The notes: generated by a model not told the origin, from the letters alone. 64,000 nucleotides of DNA from Cognatishimia coralii (GCF_037478305.1 NZ_JBBGAZ010000007.1:1-64000), one strand, 5' to 3'; counted from the stretch's first letter, positions 1 through 9,548 are shown. Numbers and translations: made by a program.

Positions 1-1008
1 CAAACTGGCAAAGATCTTTCCCGCACCGCAGCAAACGCGCAAAGCCTGATAGAAAAGGCGCTCGCGCTATGTTCAGCACCGCGCTTTCTGCGTCAGCAAC
101 ACGTTGTTTTTCCACAGAATCGGCGGAAAGCCGACATTCGCTGCCGGTGCAAAATGCTATATTCACTAGCAGAAAGCGGACGTTGTGTCCCGAACCTTTG
201 AACGCAGTCGCCGGCCCACATCAGGCGTTAAAAATGCGGTCACCAATTCCTTGAACCCGTTTAAAGAAATCTCAAATCGGTGGCCCCAACCTACGGACTT
301 AAATACCTTTTGTGCGACCCTGAAAGCGATGGGGTCAAAATCGCCGCTCGTCTTTGCGAAAATGTAACCAGACCCTATCCTGCATTCACAGGCTGGATGG
401 GAGTAAAAAACACTAAAGAACAAACGAAGGCGGCGGGTTTTGCTGCTTTATTGGCTGACTATGCCAGCGAGATGGGGGCTAATCTCGCAGCCACTTTAGC
501 TCAAAGTAGCCTGACAGAGGACGATAAGTCAGGCTAGCACAACTATTTTACCGGATTAGCCCAGCGGCAACTAGATTTAAATCGATTGGATTAGTTTGAT
601 TGCACTATTTGATTTGTAAGCTGCCAAACTTTGCAACACAACGTTTTGCCCCCCAACAGTCGCAACGCCCTGTTTTTACAAGACTATCAGATTTGGTCAA
701 GGAAGCGTCAAGTCTGTGGTCAAGGTGCTAGTGGTTGCTACAACTATCCAGCGAAGGCTTTCTCTGGTTTGAAAAAAGGATTTAACGTGTGAGACCTGTT
801 CGAACATTTTTGAACCAAAATCTCTTATGCGTTCAAATTGAAGTCTTGTTTCATTGCTGCAGGTCAGGGCAACTCCCTCAAAGTTTTGTTGTTAACATCT
901 AAGATGAATTCATGGAAAGTTGGACGCGAACAAATAACAACAGCGCCAAGACCACCAAAATAGATCATCGAGCAAGAATGCAGGATTACAAATTGCGGGT
1001 AAGAAGTT
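1..1008. other. left-edge region without a recognisable gene
   Basis: Frame 1 is open from the window edge to a stop at 199-201 (66 codons), so it could be the 3' end of a gene that starts outside the window, but its product is not recognisable. A GTG-started 85-codon frame at 280-537 is also open; it ends in an alanine-rich, helix-prone stretch and resembles no family I know. From 541 to 1008 the sequence is AT-richer, with no coding pattern, repeat or clear terminator. I treat the block as intergenic or decayed sequence beyond the 3' end of the leftward kinase gene. Confidence 0.4.
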
Positions 1009-2370
1009 TTACCTGCTCTGCCGACCAATTCTCAAGATGAATCGAACCGGCTGCAAATTATCAAGCTCTAGCGCTCCACTGTGTAATTTGGCGATTTCAC
1101 TTGCGATGGATAACCCCAATCCAGCCCCCGTGTCATGCGACGCTTGCGAAAATCTATCAAAGATCCTTTGTCGATCACTTGGATCGATTGCATTTCCATC
1201 ATTCTCCACCGTCAGCCAGATTTCCGCGGCCGTTTTCTCGACGCTCACGCGGATGTAGCTGATGTTTTTCCCGCCATGAAGCAAGGCGTTCTCTACGAGG
1301 TTGATAAGTGCTTCGCGAAGGAGTGTTTGGTCGCCGAGACAAGAGGGCGGTCCATTTTCCATTACGATTTCTAGGTCTACTCCGGCTCTGCTGGCTTTGG
1401 GGGCGATTGTTTGGGCAACACTTTGTAGCAAGTCAGAAAGGTCGACCACCTCGAACTTTGGAATGCCGCCTTTGACACGCTCAAATGACAGGAGCTGATT
1501 GGTCAACCGCACGGCATTGCGGGTTCCTTCGACAAGTGTGTCCGCTCGGCTTTTGCTTTCTTGCAGAGTCTGAGCATTTTGTGTGGCTTCAGCCATTGTA
1601 TGAATAGCGGCGACAGGATTTCGAAGTTGATGCGCCGCAAGTGACACAAACCGCTGTTGCGCTTCTTGGGCCTCGGTCACTTTAGCAAAAAGCGAATTCA
1701 GGCGCGCAACAATGCCTTTTGTCTCCTCCGGAACTTGCCTCAGAATTGGGCTGAGGTCGGCTCCACTCCGCTTTTGAATAGCGTCCTCGAGTTCATTCAG
1801 CGGCCTAAGGCCGATACCCACCCCGAATAATACGAGCATTGCGACTGACCCAAGCAGCAAAAGAACGACGGCGATTGCCCGGCGTCCCGTTTGCTGAACA
1901 AATGCGTCTCGTTGATCCAATCGCTGCCAGACCGTGACGACGGTATTGCCTTCGATGCCGTCAACTGAGGCTTCTTCAAACAGCCGTGCAACGCGAACCG
2001 GGACACCTTGGTGTGTCGCATCATATTGCTGAATGGGTTCGTCCGATGATGGCGAAGAAAGGCTTGTCGTCGGGGGCGAAGAGTACCCGGTGACAAAACT
2101 GCCGTCAGGTCCGTAGACGTGATAGAAAACATCGCCTCCGCTTGCGTCTTTGAAAACGGCTTGCGTGCTTGGTGCAAGCGTGTCGCCACCTGAAAGTGCG
2201 ACATCTCTGGCAACAGCAAAACCCATCAACAATAGATTTCGATCGAAGATCTCTTGTGCCGTTGTGCGCGCCTCGGAATAGCGCCACAGCATCGCAAATA
2301 AAGAAATCACAGCCAGGGGCAGCAGGATCAACGCAAGAAGCCTGAGGCGAAGAGACCCGCGCAAAATCAA
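1009..2370 (-). CDS. tctE: TctE-type sensor histidine kinase
   Basis: Membrane sensor kinase of 453 aa, predicted to sense an extracytoplasmic tricarboxylate and phosphorylate the regulator encoded just upstream. Visible parts: a first membrane segment at about residues 8-29, a periplasmic sensing domain to about 160, a second membrane segment at about 165-187, then a dimerisation helix with the phospho-acceptor His247 (motif AAHQLRNPVAAI), and a C-terminal ATPase domain with the N-box (LVENALLHGG) and a GLGLS lid. Its start overlaps the stop of the response regulator gene by 4 nt (ATGA), so the two are translationally coupled. The tctE assignment rests on the kinase class plus the adjacent TctC/TctA genes, not on sensor-domain similarity. 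Confidence 0.85.
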   Translation of the reverse strand: MILRGSLRLRLLALILLPLAVISLFAMLWRYSEARTTAQEIFDRNLLLMGFAVARDVALSGGDTLAPSTQAVFKDASGGDVFYHVYGPDGSFVTGYSSPPTTSLSSPSSDEPIQQYDATHQGVPVRVARLFEEASVDGIEGNTVVTVWQRLDQRDAFVQQTGRRAIAVVLLLLGSVAMLVLFGVGIGLRPLNELEDAIQKRSGADLSPILRQVPEETKGIVARLNSLFAKVTEAQEAQQRFVSLAAHQLRNPVAAIHTMAEATQNAQTLQESKSRADTLVEGTRNAVRLTNQLLSFERVKGGIPKFEVVDLSDLLQSVAQTIAPKASRAGVDLEIVMENGPPSCLGDQTLLREALINLVENALLHGGKNISYIRVSVEKTAAEIWLTVENDGNAIDPSDRQRIFDRFSQASHDTGAGLGLSIASEIAKLHSGALELDNLQPVRFILRIGRQSR

Positions 2371-3041
2371 GAGGAACTCTCCTTGATCATGTAGCCAAGG
2401 CCCCGAGCGGTATGGATCTCTATGCCAAAGGCAGACAGACGCTTGCGAAGGCGCGAAATATAGACCTCGACGACCTTTTCTTCGACATCAGCTCCGGTTC
2501 CATAGAGGTGACTGGCGAGTGTCGCCTTTGACACCATTTGGTCCACGCGATCGTAAAGACACTCGAATGTGGCAAGCTCCTTTTTGGGAAGCGCCAAGGG
2601 CTGCCCGTCGTGGCTAAGAAGGCGTGTCGCACGATCATAGTTTAGGCGTCCGAACGCCTCGTCCTGACGTGCCGTGCTTGGCCTTCGCCGCATAAGAGCT
2701 CTGATGCGTGCTTTCAGTTCGGCCATCTCAAAAGGTTTCACCAGATAGTCATCACCGCCAGCGTCCAGCCCTGCAATCCGGTCGTCGGTTTCACCCAGAG
2801 CGGACAGGCAAATGCATGGTGTGTTTAGGCCTCCTTTGCGGAGCGTCGAAATGAGTGAAAGACCATCTACTGACGGCAGATTGATATCCAGAATAATCAG
2901 GTCCGGGGCGTCTTCGGTTTTGAGAAAATCCAGACCTTCCTGGCCGTCAAAAAGAATGTCTACAGAGTGCCCGTCATCTCTGAGAACATGCCCCATTCCT
3001 TCTGCAAGCGTTTGATTATCTTCAATAATTACGATTCTCAT
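2367..3041 (-). CDS. tctD: TctD-type OmpR-family response regulator
   Basis: Response regulator of 224 aa with an N-terminal receiver domain (acidic pair near residues 8-9, phospho-acceptor Asp52 in ILDINLP, conserved Lys near residue 103 in DDYLVKPF) and a C-terminal winged helix (VEVYISRLRKRL, GLGYM ending). It is the first gene of a leftward regulator-kinase pair and lies back to back with tctC across 113 bp. By analogy with characterised TctDE systems it probably activates the transporter genes when the tricarboxylate substrate is present. A perfect inverted repeat sits 18 bp upstream of its start codon and could be its operator. Confidence 0.88.
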   Translation of the reverse strand: MRIVIIEDNQTLAEGMGHVLRDDGHSVDILFDGQEGLDFLKTEDAPDLIILDINLPSVDGLSLISTLRKGGLNTPCICLSALGETDDRIAGLDAGGDDYLVKPFEMAELKARIRALMRRRPSTARQDEAFGRLNYDRATRLLSHDGQPLALPKKELATFECLYDRVDQMVSKATLASHLYGTGADVEEKVVEVYISRLRKRLSAFGIEIHTARGLGYMIKESSS

Positions 3042-3058
3042 GGGCCTGAACTACTTAC

Positions 3059-3079
3059 GAAAGCTTAATGCAAGCTTTC
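3059..3079. promoter_or_regulatory. perfect inverted repeat in the tctD/tctC divergent promoter
   Basis: GAAAGCTT, five bases, AAGCTTTC: an 8+5+8 perfect inverted repeat between the divergent regulator and transporter genes. Its place suggests an operator, most simply for the TctD-like regulator. OmpR-family sites are often direct repeats, so another regulator, or a hairpin in the tctD leader, is possible. Confidence 0.45.
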
Positions 3080-3122
3080 ACGGTTATGTTGGAAGAATCA
3101 AGAGGCCAAAGCCTGTTGGAGT

Positions 3123-3141
3123 ATTGACCTGAAGGGTCAAT
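3123..3141 (+). promoter_or_regulatory. inverted repeat just upstream of the tctC ribosome binding site
   Basis: ATTGACC, five bases, GGTCAAT: a 7-bp perfect stem ending 13 bases before the tctC ATG and immediately upstream of its GGGAGGA ribosome binding site. It may be a regulator site or a 5' mRNA stem that stabilises the tctC transcript. Confidence 0.35.
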
Positions 3142-3154
3142 TTGGGAGGAAAGA

Positions 3155-4243
3155 ATGACGAAATTCAAATTCACGCAGCGCGTTGCTGCGGCGATGATTG
3201 CGACCGCTGCTTTGGTGGCACCCGCACAAGCTGATGTGGACATGTCCGGCAAAACTATCGAGTGGACCATTCCATTCTCGGAGACCGGCGGTTCTGCTAA
3301 ATGGGCAAACTTCTTTGCGCCGCTTCTGTCTGAAGCGCTGCCTGGCAATCCGACGGTTGTCGTAAAATTCATGCCAGGTGCAGGCTCTACCAAAGGCGCG
3401 AACTGGTTCCAGGAGCAAACCAACGGCGACGGTACCGTGATGTTTGGCTCTTCGGGCTCTACGCAGTTCCCATATCTGCTTGGCGATCCCCGTGTGCGCT
3501 ATGAGTACAACGACTGGGAGCCTGTGATGGCGACCGGCACCGGCGGTGTTGCCTACTTGAACGCTGAAGCAGGTGCAAAGTTTGATGGTTCTGCCAACAA
3601 TCTACAGGACATGACATTCATCTACGGCAACCAGGGTGCAACTCGCCTTGACCTGATCCCGGCGCTTGCGTGGAAAATGCTGGGCATGAACGTCGAACAC
3701 GTACTGGGCATCAAAGGTCGTGGCGATGGCCGCAAGATGTTTGAAAGCGGCGAAGCTACCATCGACTATCAGACCTCGTCCGGGTACCTGAAAGGGTCTA
3801 TGGAGCTCGTTGAGGCAGGTAAAGCGGTTCCAATGATGTCCTGGGGCTCTTTGGCCGCCGATGGTTCTATTGTGCGTGACCCAACATTCCCAGACATGCC
3901 GACCTTTAAAGAGGTTTGCGAAGCGACGGATGGGTGTGAAACCTCTGGTCCTGAGTGGGATGCATGGAAGGCCTTCTTCGTTGCAGGCTTCCCAAGCCAA
4001 AAGATCGCATTCCTGCCTGCAGGCACAGATCAAGAGATCGTAGATACCTTCGCGAATGCCTTCGCAAAAATCCGGGCACGTGATGATTTCGCCGAAATCT
4101 CTGCCGCGCGTCTGGGTAAATACCCAATGTATGTCGGTGAAGGTGCAGAAGCCGCACTGGCCACAGCGATCACGGTTGACGACACTGCCAAAGACTTCGT
4201 GGTCAACTGGCTGAAAGACGACTTCGGGGTTTCGCTGAACTAA
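3155..4243 (+). CDS. tctC: tripartite tricarboxylate transporter substrate-binding protein
   Basis: Periplasmic solute-binding protein of the TTT (Bug/TctC) family, 362 aa, somewhat longer than the usual ~325. A Sec signal peptide covers residues 1-26 (cleavage after APAQA). The mature start (TIEWTIPFSETGGSAKWAN) and the following FMPGAGSTKGANW match the family pattern of the ligand-loop region. It should bind a carboxylated ligand and pass it to the TctA/TctB membrane proteins. The start is set by a strong GGGAGGA site 6 nt upstream. A hairpin at 4261-4288 separates it from the permease gene, consistent with the binding protein being made in excess. Confidence 0.88.
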   Translation: MTKFKFTQRVAAAMIATAALVAPAQADVDMSGKTIEWTIPFSETGGSAKWANFFAPLLSEALPGNPTVVVKFMPGAGSTKGANWFQEQTNGDGTVMFGSSGSTQFPYLLGDPRVRYEYNDWEPVMATGTGGVAYLNAEAGAKFDGSANNLQDMTFIYGNQGATRLDLIPALAWKMLGMNVEHVLGIKGRGDGRKMFESGEATIDYQTSSGYLKGSMELVEAGKAVPMMSWGSLAADGSIVRDPTFPDMPTFKEVCEATDGCETSGPEWDAWKAFFVAGFPSQKIAFLPAGTDQEIVDTFANAFAKIRARDDFAEISAARLGKYPMYVGEGAEAALATAITVDDTAKDFVVNWLKDDFGVSLN

Positions 4244-4260
4244 GCCCGATTTGCTTTCCG

Positions 4261-4288
4261 AGTGTCCCGCTGATTGCGGCGGGGCACT
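4261..4288 (+). terminator. intercistronic hairpin between tctC and tctAB
   Basis: AGTGTCCCGC pairs with GCGGGGCACT (one G-U pair) around an 8-base loop. An outer stem TTTGCTT/AAGCAAA encloses it. No T-run follows, so it is more likely an attenuating or 3'-protecting stem that raises binding-protein mRNA over permease mRNA than a full terminator. Confidence 0.55.
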
Positions 4289-4313
4289 TGATTAAGCAAA
4301 GCGAGTAACCCTC

Positions 4314-6335
4314 ATGGACATTTTTTTAGACGCACTCCCCGCGCTCGGTCAGGCATGGGGGCTCATCTTGCAACCCATCGTCTTTGGCTATCTTGTGGTG
4401 GGCGTGATGATGGGGCTGGCCATTGGCGTGTTCCCCGGTTTGGGGGGCATCGCGGGCTTGTCTTTGCTGTTGCCGTTTATGTTTGGCATGGACCCGATCC
4501 TCGGTCTTGCGCTGATGATCGGGATGGTCGCCGTAGTGCCGACGTCTGACACGTTTGCCTCTGTCTTGATGGGTATTCCCGGATCGTCGGCGTCTCAGGC
4601 CACGGTTCTGGACGGCTTTCCCATGGCCAAACGTGGTCAAGCCGCGCGCGCGCTATCGGCGGCCTTTGCCTCGTCGCTGTTCGGTGGGCTTGTGGGTGCT
4701 GCTTTCCTGACAGTCTTTATCCTCGTCGCGCGGCCGGTCGTTCTGCTGTTCAAGTCACCTGAGCTCTTGATGATCTCCATTTTCGGCCTTTCCATGGTCG
4801 GCATCCTTGCAGGGCGCGTGGCGATAAAGGGGATCGTTGCCGCCGGATTGGGCATGTTGATTGGCACTATCGGGGAAGGCCCGTTCAACGGCGAGTTGCG
4901 CATGTCGAGCTATGACTTTCCCTATCTGACGGACGGGTTGAAACTGGTCATTGTTGGCTTGGGCATTTTCGCCGTCCCAGAGATCGTCGCCCTCTTGCGC
5001 AAAGACCGCGCGATTTCAGAAACGCCTGCGCTGGGCGGTGGTTGGCTGGATGGCATCAAGGATTGGTGGGCCAATAAATGGCTCTCGATGCGCTGTTCCA
5101 TCATTGGGGTGATCGTTGGCGTTATTCCGGGGCTTGGTGGCTCTGTGGTGGACTGGATCGCCTACGGCCACGCGGTTCAATCAACGCCTGACAAATCCAA
5201 CTTTGGCAAAGGTGAAATCCGCGGGGTTGTCGCGCCTGAAAGTTCCAACAATGCCAAAGAGGGCGGGGGACTCGTACCGACACTACTGTTTGGTATCCCG
5301 GGCTCTGGATCCATGGCGATCTTCATCGGTGCGCTTGCCTTGTTGGGGTCGGGGATCGACGTGGGTCCAAGCCTCTTGGAGAATAACCTCGACTTCACCT
5401 ATTCCATCGTTTGGCTGCTTGCGCTCGCGAATGTGGTGGGCACGGTGATGTGCATCCTGCTCTCGGGGCAGATCGCGCGGCTGACGAACATCCGCTTTGC
5501 GTTGCTTGCGCCGTTCATCTTTATGATCATTTCGTTCGCGGCGTTCCAGTCTGGGCAAAACCTGATGGACCTCGTGGCGCTCTTTGCCATTGGTTTCCTT
5601 GGCTTGCTGATGCGCCGTTTCGATTGGTCTCGCCCCGCGTTTCTGATCGGTTTTGTGCTGTCCAATCCAGTCGAGAATTACTCCAACAACGCCAACCAAA
5701 TCGCGGGGATCAAGTTCCGGTCAGGGTTTGAGGCAGGCATGTCCTATATCGCCTCCCCAATAGTTATCATCCTTTTGATCATCACGGTCGTCTCTGTGGT
5801 GGTCGGGCTGCGCCAAGCCAAAAGCATCATGGCAGAAGGCGATGTTCCGTCAGGAGGTAAACGAGCACCGCTGATGTTCCTTTTGGCCGTGATCGCGTTC
5901 CTTGCTTATGCGCTGATCGATGTGGGCTCGATCCCGGATTATGCAGCCACCGACCGCGTGTTCCCGTTCTTTGTCGGAGCCGTGACGATGGTGGGCGCCT
6001 TGATCTTGCTTGTGCAGATGATGCGTCGTCCAGAAAGCGATGCCCTGTTCGCGGATCGTGAGCGCAATGGCGAGGTCCGTGCCTATGGTCTGTGGCAAAC
6101 GCTGGCGTGGTTTGCCGGGCTCTTGATCCTGACATCGCTCACCGGTTTCATCATCGCACTCGCCGTTTTCCTGATCAGTTTCATGCGGTTGCGCGCCGGA
6201 ATGGGATGGGTCTTCAGCCTGATCTACGCGGTCTGCGGCATCCTCTTCATGATGTTCATGGCATGGCTGCTAAACCGCGATTTCCCACCCGGACTTTTGC
6301 AGAGCTACTTCGATCTGCCTTGGCCATTTACGTGA
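4314..6335 (+). CDS. tctA: fused TctA-TctB tricarboxylate transporter permease
   Basis: Integral membrane protein of 673 aa. Residues 1 to about 500 are a TctA permease, with the paired glycine-rich motifs GVFPGLGGIAGL near residue 42 and GVIPGLGGSVVDW near 267, GIPGSSAS and FGIPGSGSM, and ten or more membrane helices. From about residue 520 to the end is a TctB-like four-helix domain (begins near APLMFLLAVIAFLAYA). TctB is normally a separate ~150 aa protein, and no separate tctB is present, so one polypeptide supplies both membrane subunits. It works with the TctC protein upstream to drive secondary import of a tricarboxylate. The next gene starts 7 nt after its stop. Confidence 0.88.
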   Translation: MDIFLDALPALGQAWGLILQPIVFGYLVVGVMMGLAIGVFPGLGGIAGLSLLLPFMFGMDPILGLALMIGMVAVVPTSDTFASVLMGIPGSSASQATVLDGFPMAKRGQAARALSAAFASSLFGGLVGAAFLTVFILVARPVVLLFKSPELLMISIFGLSMVGILAGRVAIKGIVAAGLGMLIGTIGEGPFNGELRMSSYDFPYLTDGLKLVIVGLGIFAVPEIVALLRKDRAISETPALGGGWLDGIKDWWANKWLSMRCSIIGVIVGVIPGLGGSVVDWIAYGHAVQSTPDKSNFGKGEIRGVVAPESSNNAKEGGGLVPTLLFGIPGSGSMAIFIGALALLGSGIDVGPSLLENNLDFTYSIVWLLALANVVGTVMCILLSGQIARLTNIRFALLAPFIFMIISFAAFQSGQNLMDLVALFAIGFLGLLMRRFDWSRPAFLIGFVLSNPVENYSNNANQIAGIKFRSGFEAGMSYIASPIVIILLIITVVSVVVGLRQAKSIMAEGDVPSGGKRAPLMFLLAVIAFLAYALIDVGSIPDYAATDRVFPFFVGAVTMVGALILLVQMMRRPESDALFADRERNGEVRAYGLWQTLAWFAGLLILTSLTGFIIALAVFLISFMRLRAGMGWVFSLIYAVCGILFMMFMAWLLNRDFPPGLLQSYFDLPWPFT

Positions 6336-6342
6336 GGTTGAG

Positions 6343-7434
6343 ATGAGCCAGACAGCTATTCCATTTGTGTTCATGCGCGGCGGCTCCTCGCGCGGCCCTT
6401 ACTTTAACGCAACAGACCTTCCCAAGGATCGGGACACGCTTGCAAATGTATTGGTGTCCTTGCTCGGCTCTGGGCATCAGTTGAATATTGACGGCATCGG
6501 GGGCGGTAATGCGGTGACCACTAAGGTGGCGATGCTGTCCAAGTCTGAAGACACATGGGCCGACGTTGACTACTTCTTCGCGCAGGTCAGCGTGTTGGAT
6601 GGCTTGGTCGATTTCAAACCGTCCTGTGGAAATATACTCGCGGGCGTGGCTTCGGCGGCGATCGAAATGGGGTTGGTGGCCCCAACCGAGGGCGAGACCG
6701 TCGTCAATATTCGGGCCGTGAACACAGAATCCAAAACGAAAGCTGTGGTTCAAACACCGGGTGGGCAGATTTCCTATGATGGACTGGCGCAAATCGACGG
6801 CGTGCCGGGCTCCGCTGCACCTGTCGCGCTCAATTTCCTTGAGGTCGCCGGATCGCTGACCAACAAGTTCCTGCCAACGGGCAATCTGATCGATGTGATC
6901 GACGGTATAGAAGTTACCTGCATGGATGTCGCGATGCCTATGGTGATCGCGCGCGCGGCCGACTTTGGCCTGACGGCAACAGAGACCGTCGCAGAACTTG
7001 ACGAAAACAAAGCGTTCTTTGCCAAGATGGAAGCGATCCGCCTCAAGGCCGGAGAGCTCATGGGCATGGGAGATTGCACAAAATCCGTCACACCTAAGTT
7101 CGGCCTTTTGGCCCCGTCCGATGCGCCAAACACCATTCGCACGCGCTATTTCATGCCTTGGAACACACATCCCACAATGGCAGTAACGGGTAGCCAATGT
7201 CTGGCCTCCTGTGCGCTTGCCAAGGGTACGATTGCCGATGGTATGCTGGAAGTTCAGGGCGAGCCGCCTATCACAATCCAGTTGGAGCATCCGATGGGCA
7301 GCATGGATGTCATCGTAGATTATACCGAGGGGCAGGGCGGGTTTCAGCATCAATCGACGGGTATCATCCGCACCTGTCGCAAGCTGGCAGACGGTCATGT
7401 CTTTGTGCCCAAAGACGTTTGGGACGGTCAATGA
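6343..7434 (+). CDS. PrpF/4-oxalomesaconate tautomerase family isomerase
   Basis: Cytoplasmic protein of 363 aa of the PrpF superfamily (diaminopimelate-epimerase-like fold, two similar domains). Members shift double bonds in unsaturated tri- and dicarboxylates: 2-methyl-trans-aconitate or trans-aconitate isomerisation for PrpF, 4-oxalomesaconate tautomerisation for GalD. Visible family signatures are FMRGGSSRGPYF at the N terminus, IGGGNAVTTKVA, and the SCGNILAGV loop carrying the probable catalytic Cys. Downstream of a tricarboxylate importer and upstream of TcuAB, an aconitate isomerase role fits best, but this is inference. It overlaps the next gene by 4 nt (ATGA). Confidence 0.8.
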   Translation: MSQTAIPFVFMRGGSSRGPYFNATDLPKDRDTLANVLVSLLGSGHQLNIDGIGGGNAVTTKVAMLSKSEDTWADVDYFFAQVSVLDGLVDFKPSCGNILAGVASAAIEMGLVAPTEGETVVNIRAVNTESKTKAVVQTPGGQISYDGLAQIDGVPGSAAPVALNFLEVAGSLTNKFLPTGNLIDVIDGIEVTCMDVAMPMVIARAADFGLTATETVAELDENKAFFAKMEAIRLKAGELMGMGDCTKSVTPKFGLLAPSDAPNTIRTRYFMPWNTHPTMAVTGSQCLASCALAKGTIADGMLEVQGEPPITIQLEHPMGSMDVIVDYTEGQGGFQHQSTGIIRTCRKLADGHVFVPKDVWDGQ

Positions 7435-8402
7435 AAGTCGCGGTTCTAGACGATTGGTTTGACACGCTTAGGCATCTACCTTGCTATGAACACCTGCAGG
7501 GAATGGACGTCACCGTGTTCACGGATCACGAGCCTGATGAAGCTCGTTTGGCTAAGCGCCTCGCCGAGTTCGACGCGATCACACTTTTCCGAGAACGTAC
7601 CCCCATCACCGCAGGACTTTTGGCGAGTTTGCCTAAGTTAAGGCTGATATCCCAGCGATCAGTTTTTCCTCATGTGGATGTTGAGGCCTGCACGAAGAAT
7701 GGCGTTCTACTGTGCTCAAACATGAAGGGGGGAACGCCCCCCTATGCCGCGGCGGAACATACCTGGGCCTTGATCATGGCCGCCATGCGCCAGCTCCCAC
7801 AACAGATGCAAAGTCTGCGGGAAGGCAATTGGCAAATAGGCGTCGGCAAAACGCTGCATGGCCGTACATTGGGTCTCTACGGCTATGGTCGCATTGCAAA
7901 GGTGGTTGCAGGTTATGCCGAAGCCTTTGGAATGAACGTTGTCTGGTGGGGCTCTGACGACGGGCGCGCTCGGGCGGCCTCAGACGGGCGTAAGTTGGCC
8001 GCGAGCCGCGAGGCGTTCTTTGCCCAAGCGGATTTGGTATCAATTCACGTGAGGCTAAAGCCAGAAACACGTGGCCTCATCACCGCTCAGGATCTTGCTG
8101 CCATGCGTGAGACAGCCGTTTTTGTGAACACATCGCGCGCTGGGCTCGTGGAACCTGATGCTTTGGTGAATGCTCTAAACGCAGGCAAACCAGGATTTGC
8201 AGCGCTGGATGTCTTTGACCAAGAACCGATCACCTGGGCAGATGATCCATTGGCGGCACACCCAAAGGTCACTGCTACTCCTCACATTGGGTTCGTCACC
8301 GAGGACGAGTTAAACGTTCAGTTCGACGATATTTTTAGGCAAGTGAAGGCGTTCGAAAACGGAGCACCATTGAATATGATCAATCCTGAGGTTTTGCACT
8401 AA
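7431..8402 (+). CDS. D-isomer-specific 2-hydroxyacid dehydrogenase
   Basis: NAD(P)-dependent oxidoreductase of 323 aa. The Rossmann domain carries LGLYGYGRIAKVVAGYA, and the catalytic elements are visible as NTSRAGLVE (Arg), DVFDQEPI (Glu) and TPHIGFVTE (His). The frame is open upstream to 7197, but that part lies inside the preceding gene; the ATG at 7431 gives the normal family length and the usual MKVAVLDDWFDT start, and forms an ATGA overlap. Within this cluster it may reduce a 2-oxo or oxidise a D-2-hydroxy derivative of the imported acid; the substrate cannot be read from sequence. Confidence 0.82.
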   Translation: MKVAVLDDWFDTLRHLPCYEHLQGMDVTVFTDHEPDEARLAKRLAEFDAITLFRERTPITAGLLASLPKLRLISQRSVFPHVDVEACTKNGVLLCSNMKGGTPPYAAAEHTWALIMAAMRQLPQQMQSLREGNWQIGVGKTLHGRTLGLYGYGRIAKVVAGYAEAFGMNVVWWGSDDGRARAASDGRKLAASREAFFAQADLVSIHVRLKPETRGLITAQDLAAMRETAVFVNTSRAGLVEPDALVNALNAGKPGFAALDVFDQEPITWADDPLAAHPKVTATPHIGFVTEDELNVQFDDIFRQVKAFENGAPLNMINPEVLH

Positions 8403-8474
8403 ACAATCGCGCGGTTCAGGGAGCGCCGAGAATAACAACGAAGAAAGGCAACAAGTTTCAGAAAGGCCCTGCCT

Positions 8475-9548
8475 ATGCTTCAATCTAACACCTCATCGCC
8501 TTTGCGACTTCTCTTCCTTGCTGGGGATGGGATCGGTCCAGAGATTACGGCGGCCACGAAAACTGTGCTTTCTGCGGTGACGCCTGTCTGCGATCGGGCG
8601 ATCACTGTGACAGAAGCTGATATCGGATTCCGCGCGCTAGAAGCCAGCGGTTGCACAATTCCAGACTCCGTGCGTGCTGCCGCAAAAGAGGCGGACGGCG
8701 TTGTCTTGGGGCCTGTGTCGCACAACGCCTATCCCCCTGCAGAACAGGGCGGGCTCAACCCCTCTGGGACGTTGCGCAAGGACCTGGATCTTTATGCCAA
8801 CGTCCGGCCAGCTCGGATTTGGGAGGGCGTGCCGCGGCTCTCAACTCAAGCATTTCACCTGACTGTCATGCGCGAAAACCTTGAAGGGTTCTATGCAGAT
8901 CGAAACATGTATCAAGGCCCCGGTGAATTCATGCCCGAACCTGATACAGCACTCGCTTTTCGGAAGATCACTCGAGGGGCATCCACCCGCATTGCTGAGG
9001 AGGCATTTATGCACGCGGAACAAAATGGGTTTTCTAGGGTCACCGCCGTGCACAAGGCCAACGTGATGCGGATTTCGGACGGATTGTTCCTCGAATGCTG
9101 CCGCGCTGTAGCGAATGACTATCCCGCCATCACCTACGATGAGTTGTTGGTGGACGCAGCCGCTGCACATCTCGTTCGAAATCCAGCGGCCTTCGGAGTG
9201 ATTGTAACAACCAACATGTTCGGAGACATTCTGTCGGATTTAGCCTCAGAGCTCTCCGGTGGCCTGGGCGTCGCAGGTTCGCTAAACCTCGGGCCTCGTT
9301 TTGCAGTTGCTCAGGCACAGCATGGATCTGCGCCCGACATCGCTGATCAGGGGATTGCGAACCCAATTTCCCTCATCCTGTCGCTCGCCATGCTGTTGCG
9401 TCACCTTGGTGAGGCGCGTGCCTCGGAGGTCATTGAGACTGCGATCGCAAAAACCCTGCCTCACACGCGGACACGGGATTTAGGCGGGACGGCAACGACG
9501 CAAGACTTCACATCCGCACTCATAGGCGCAATCGAGGTGGGGTCATAA
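8475..9548 (+). CDS. isocitrate/isopropylmalate dehydrogenase family protein
   Basis: Beta-decarboxylating dehydrogenase of 357 aa. Family marks are GDGIGPEI at the N terminus, the substrate loop with LRKDLDLYANVRPAR, VMRENLEGFYAD, the metal-binding region TTNMFGDILSDLASELSGGLG and the cofactor loop HGSAPDIADQGIANP. Members oxidise and decarboxylate isocitrate, 3-isopropylmalate, homoisocitrate or tartrate. No leuC/leuD genes are nearby, so leucine synthesis is unlikely; next to PrpF and TcuAB, an isocitrate-type (2R,3S)-hydroxytricarboxylate is the best guess. The 72 nt gap upstream holds only a weak GAAAGG ribosome binding site. Confidence 0.8.
   Translation: MLQSNTSSPLRLLFLAGDGIGPEITAATKTVLSAVTPVCDRAITVTEADIGFRALEASGCTIPDSVRAAAKEADGVVLGPVSHNAYPPAEQGGLNPSGTLRKDLDLYANVRPARIWEGVPRLSTQAFHLTVMRENLEGFYADRNMYQGPGEFMPEPDTALAFRKITRGASTRIAEEAFMHAEQNGFSRVTAVHKANVMRISDGLFLECCRAVANDYPAITYDELLVDAAAAHLVRNPAAFGVIVTTNMFGDILSDLASELSGGLGVAGSLNLGPRFAVAQAQHGSAPDIADQGIANPISLILSLAMLLRHLGEARASEVIETAIAKTLPHTRTRDLGGTATTQDFTSALIGAIEVGS

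Noticed and set aside
280..537. 85-codon GTG-started frame near the left edge
   Set aside because: No family resemblance, no convincing ribosome binding site, and several overlapping frames of similar length; not enough for a gene call.
7197..7430. N-terminal extension of the D-2-hydroxyacid dehydrogenase
   Set aside because: It reads out of frame through the PrpF-like gene; the ATG at 7431 with ATGA overlap gives the normal family start.
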